Below, one piece after another: positions 34,529-35,589 of a stretch of DNA of 35,589 nt. The position numbers and the translations under genes were made by a program. Under the pieces are notes generated by a model. The model saw nothing but the letters and a program-made list of their open reading frames with translations. It had not been told where the DNA came from and made no database searches. The DNA lies in the NCBI GenBank assembly GCA_903941105.1, contig CAJANL010000134.1, positions 1 to 35,589 of the forward strand, given 5' to 3'. How positions within the stretch are numbered: position 1 is the first letter of the stretch; each line of letters opens with the position of its first letter. Source of the DNA: an uncultured Rhodospirillaceae bacterium. GTDB lineage: Bacteria > Pseudomonadota > Alphaproteobacteria > Rhodospirillales > Magnetospirillaceae.

Positions 34529-35332
34529 TTATGGCCGGTGTTTCAGCAACTGCAGGCAGGCCAACGGCAGCGGCTTGGTTTGGTGGTGCGGCTTGGCGGT
34601 CGGAATGGCGACCGGCCCCTTGGCGAACCATGACGCCAGTTCGAAGCCGCAGCCATCGCCATCCGGAACCGGCCTTTGCGCTTCGCACGCCTCGCTGCCC
34701 GGCGGGCAGGACAGGCGAACGTGGAAATGCTCGTCATGGCCCCACCACGGCCGCAGCTTGGCCAGCCACTGCCGATCGGCGCCACCGCTGCGGCAGACCT
34801 CGCGCTTGATGGCCGGATTGACGAAGATACGGTCGACCTCGGGGGCACGCGCCGCCAGTTCCAGCAGACGGAGCTGAGCCGGGGTCCAGGCGGCGGTCAC
34901 CCGCTCGCCCGCCACCATGGAGACCGGCTGCGGCGCCTCGCGTTCCGGCTCGGCCAGTCCCTGCTCGGGCAGGCGGAACCAGATATCCACGTCGATGCCA
35001 CTCTGGTGGCTGCCATGGCCGAACGGCATCGGCCCGCCGCGCGGCTGCGACATGTCGCCCACCAGCAGCAGGCCCAGCCCCTCGGCAGCGGCGGTGCGGG
35101 CCAGGGATTCGACGACGTGGACCGTGTCGGGATGACCGAAATTACGCTTCCGCGACAGGCGCAGCACCTGATAACCGGTGCCCTCGGGCGGCAGCGCCAC
35201 CGCACCGGCGATGCAGCCGGCCGCCGCCGAGCCGATGACGGCCGGCGAAACGGCCATTGGACCGCCGCCCTCGACGGCTTGGACCGCGGGGCTGAGAAGC
35301 AGCGCCAAAGCACCCAGGACCGCGACACGCAT
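34529..35332 (-). CDS. mepA: MepA-type penicillin-insensitive murein endopeptidase
   Basis: Periplasmic zinc peptidase that cuts D-Ala-meso-DAP cross-links in peptidoglycan. The 267-residue precursor has a signal peptide (MRVAVLGALALLLSPAVQA, cleavage near residue 20). The LAS-type active site is clear: GHGSHQSGIDVDIWF (zinc-binding His and Asp, about residues 105-119) and WWGHDEHFHVRLSCPPGSE (the HxH pair, about 197-215). DRIFVNPAIKREVC lies between them. Six cysteines, as usual in MepA, include CIAG, CRSG, SCPP, ACEA, GCGF and ACLQ, for disulfides. I chose ATG 35332 (GGAG upstream) over a TTG two codons earlier. It precedes pstS on the same strand but is probably a separate unit. Confidence 0.93.
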   Translation of the reverse strand: MRVAVLGALALLLSPAVQAVEGGGPMAVSPAVIGSAAAGCIAGAVALPPEGTGYQVLRLSRKRNFGHPDTVHVVESLARTAAAEGLGLLLVGDMSQPRGGPMPFGHGSHQSGIDVDIWFRLPEQGLAEPEREAPQPVSMVAGERVTAAWTPAQLRLLELAARAPEVDRIFVNPAIKREVCRSGGADRQWLAKLRPWWGHDEHFHVRLSCPPGSEACEAQRPVPDGDGCGFELASWFAKGPVAIPTAKPHHQTKPLPLACLQLLKHRP

Positions 35333-35375
35333 GGCCAACTCCGTAAACCGGTTCCAAGCCTGCCACGGCCGGAGT

Positions 35376-35493
35376 TAACAGGATGCGGAAAAACTCAACT
35401 TTTCTTTCGTCATTCCCGCGAAGGCGGGACTCCATGCGTCCGGCAGCACAGCATATGGGGGCAAATGCCAGTCCTTGCCCCAACATGGACCCC
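35376..35493. mobile_element. MITE-like element, copy 2, truncated by an IS30-type element
   Basis: Bases from 35376 (TAACAGGATGCGG...) repeat copy 1 at 18355 onwards with few differences, including the inner CCCGCGAAGGCGGG arm and the central block ending in CAACATGGACCCC. The match stops at about 35493, where copy 1 goes on with its right arm but this copy changes to IS30-like sequence. The right inverted repeat is therefore displaced or lost. The left end again follows TA. Confidence 0.85.
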
Positions 35494-35589
35494 CTAGACT
35501 CACGATTGAAGTGCAACACCCTTAAGATGGGATGTTGCGATGGGAACGACCTACGATCAGCTCAGCTTGGATGAGCGGTGCGAGATTTA
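35494..35589 (+). mobile_element. IS30-family element, left end (continues beyond window)
   Basis: The sequence that interrupts the MITE copy begins near 35494 and contains the untranslated left end (CACGATTGAAGTGCAACACC, 35501-35520), followed by a transposase start. The exact left terminus and any target duplication cannot be fixed without the other end of the element. Confidence 0.7.
35540..35589 (+). CDS. IS30-family transposase, first 16 codons (partial)
   Basis: ATG 35540 opens MGTTYDQLSLDERCEI, the typical N-terminus of IS30-type transposases (Y-QLS-DER-EI, start of the helix-turn-helix that binds the terminal repeats). The frame is open at the window edge. No strong Shine-Dalgarno is visible. 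Whether the full gene is intact cannot be told. Confidence 0.8.
   Translation, partial: MGTTYDQLSLDERCEI

Overview
The window is GC-rich, densely coding DNA of an alphaproteobacterium. Gene content and order (ppiD-trpE, trpGDC-moaC-moeA-lexA, an alphaproteobacterial GAAC-N7-GAAC SOS box, pst-pho order, several chemoreceptors, a DsrE-TusA-SQR sulfur module) suggest Rhodospirillales, most likely a Magnetospirillum/Phaeospirillum-like organism. The genus is inferred from the gene set; no marker gene proves it.

Layout. (1) 1-7114, plus strand, chemotaxis: the 3' end of a chemoreceptor, cheW, a large receptor with a C-terminal CheR-tether-like peptide, then the tightly overlapping cheR-cheD-cheB, a small unassigned protein with a CheZ/CheT-like DxxxQ motif, and a 59-residue two-helix membrane protein. 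cheA and cheY are not in the window. (2) 7175-10474, minus strand: dsrE-like, tusA-like, sulfide:quinone oxidoreductase-like and DUF1641 genes form a sulfur module that ends at a clear intrinsic terminator, followed by tpiA. (3) 10724-14121, plus strand: a PpiD-like folding factor and trpE. (4) About 14122-21181: a mosaic accessory segment that separates trpE from trpGDC. It holds a frameshifted HigA-type antitoxin remnant, a copper module (copA, a divergent polysaccharide deacetylase, a CopZ-like chaperone), a decayed IS1380-type transposase with a MITE-like element next to it, a third chemoreceptor, an IS630-type transposase remnant and an AlpA-type regulator remnant. (5) 21182-26340, plus strand: trpG-trpD-trpC-moaC-moeA, then lexA with its own SOS-controlled promoter and a small unknown gene. 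(6) 26360-34437, minus strand: pstS-pstC-pstA-pstB-phoU-phoB-phoR and a second phoU, preceded by a candidate Pho box. (7) 34529-35589: a MepA-type endopeptidase, a second copy of the MITE-like element cut by an IS30-family element, and the first codons of that element's transposase at the window edge.

How the genes work together. CheR, CheB and CheD tune receptor modification for the receptors present here and elsewhere; the DxxxQ protein is a candidate signal-termination factor. The sulfur module probably oxidises sulfide at the membrane and passes sulfane sulfur through TusA/DsrE-type carriers. The Pst transporter, PhoR/PhoB and two PhoU proteins form the phosphate uptake and sensing system. 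The tryptophan genes, molybdopterin genes and lexA keep an order found in related alphaproteobacteria, apart from the inserted mosaic.
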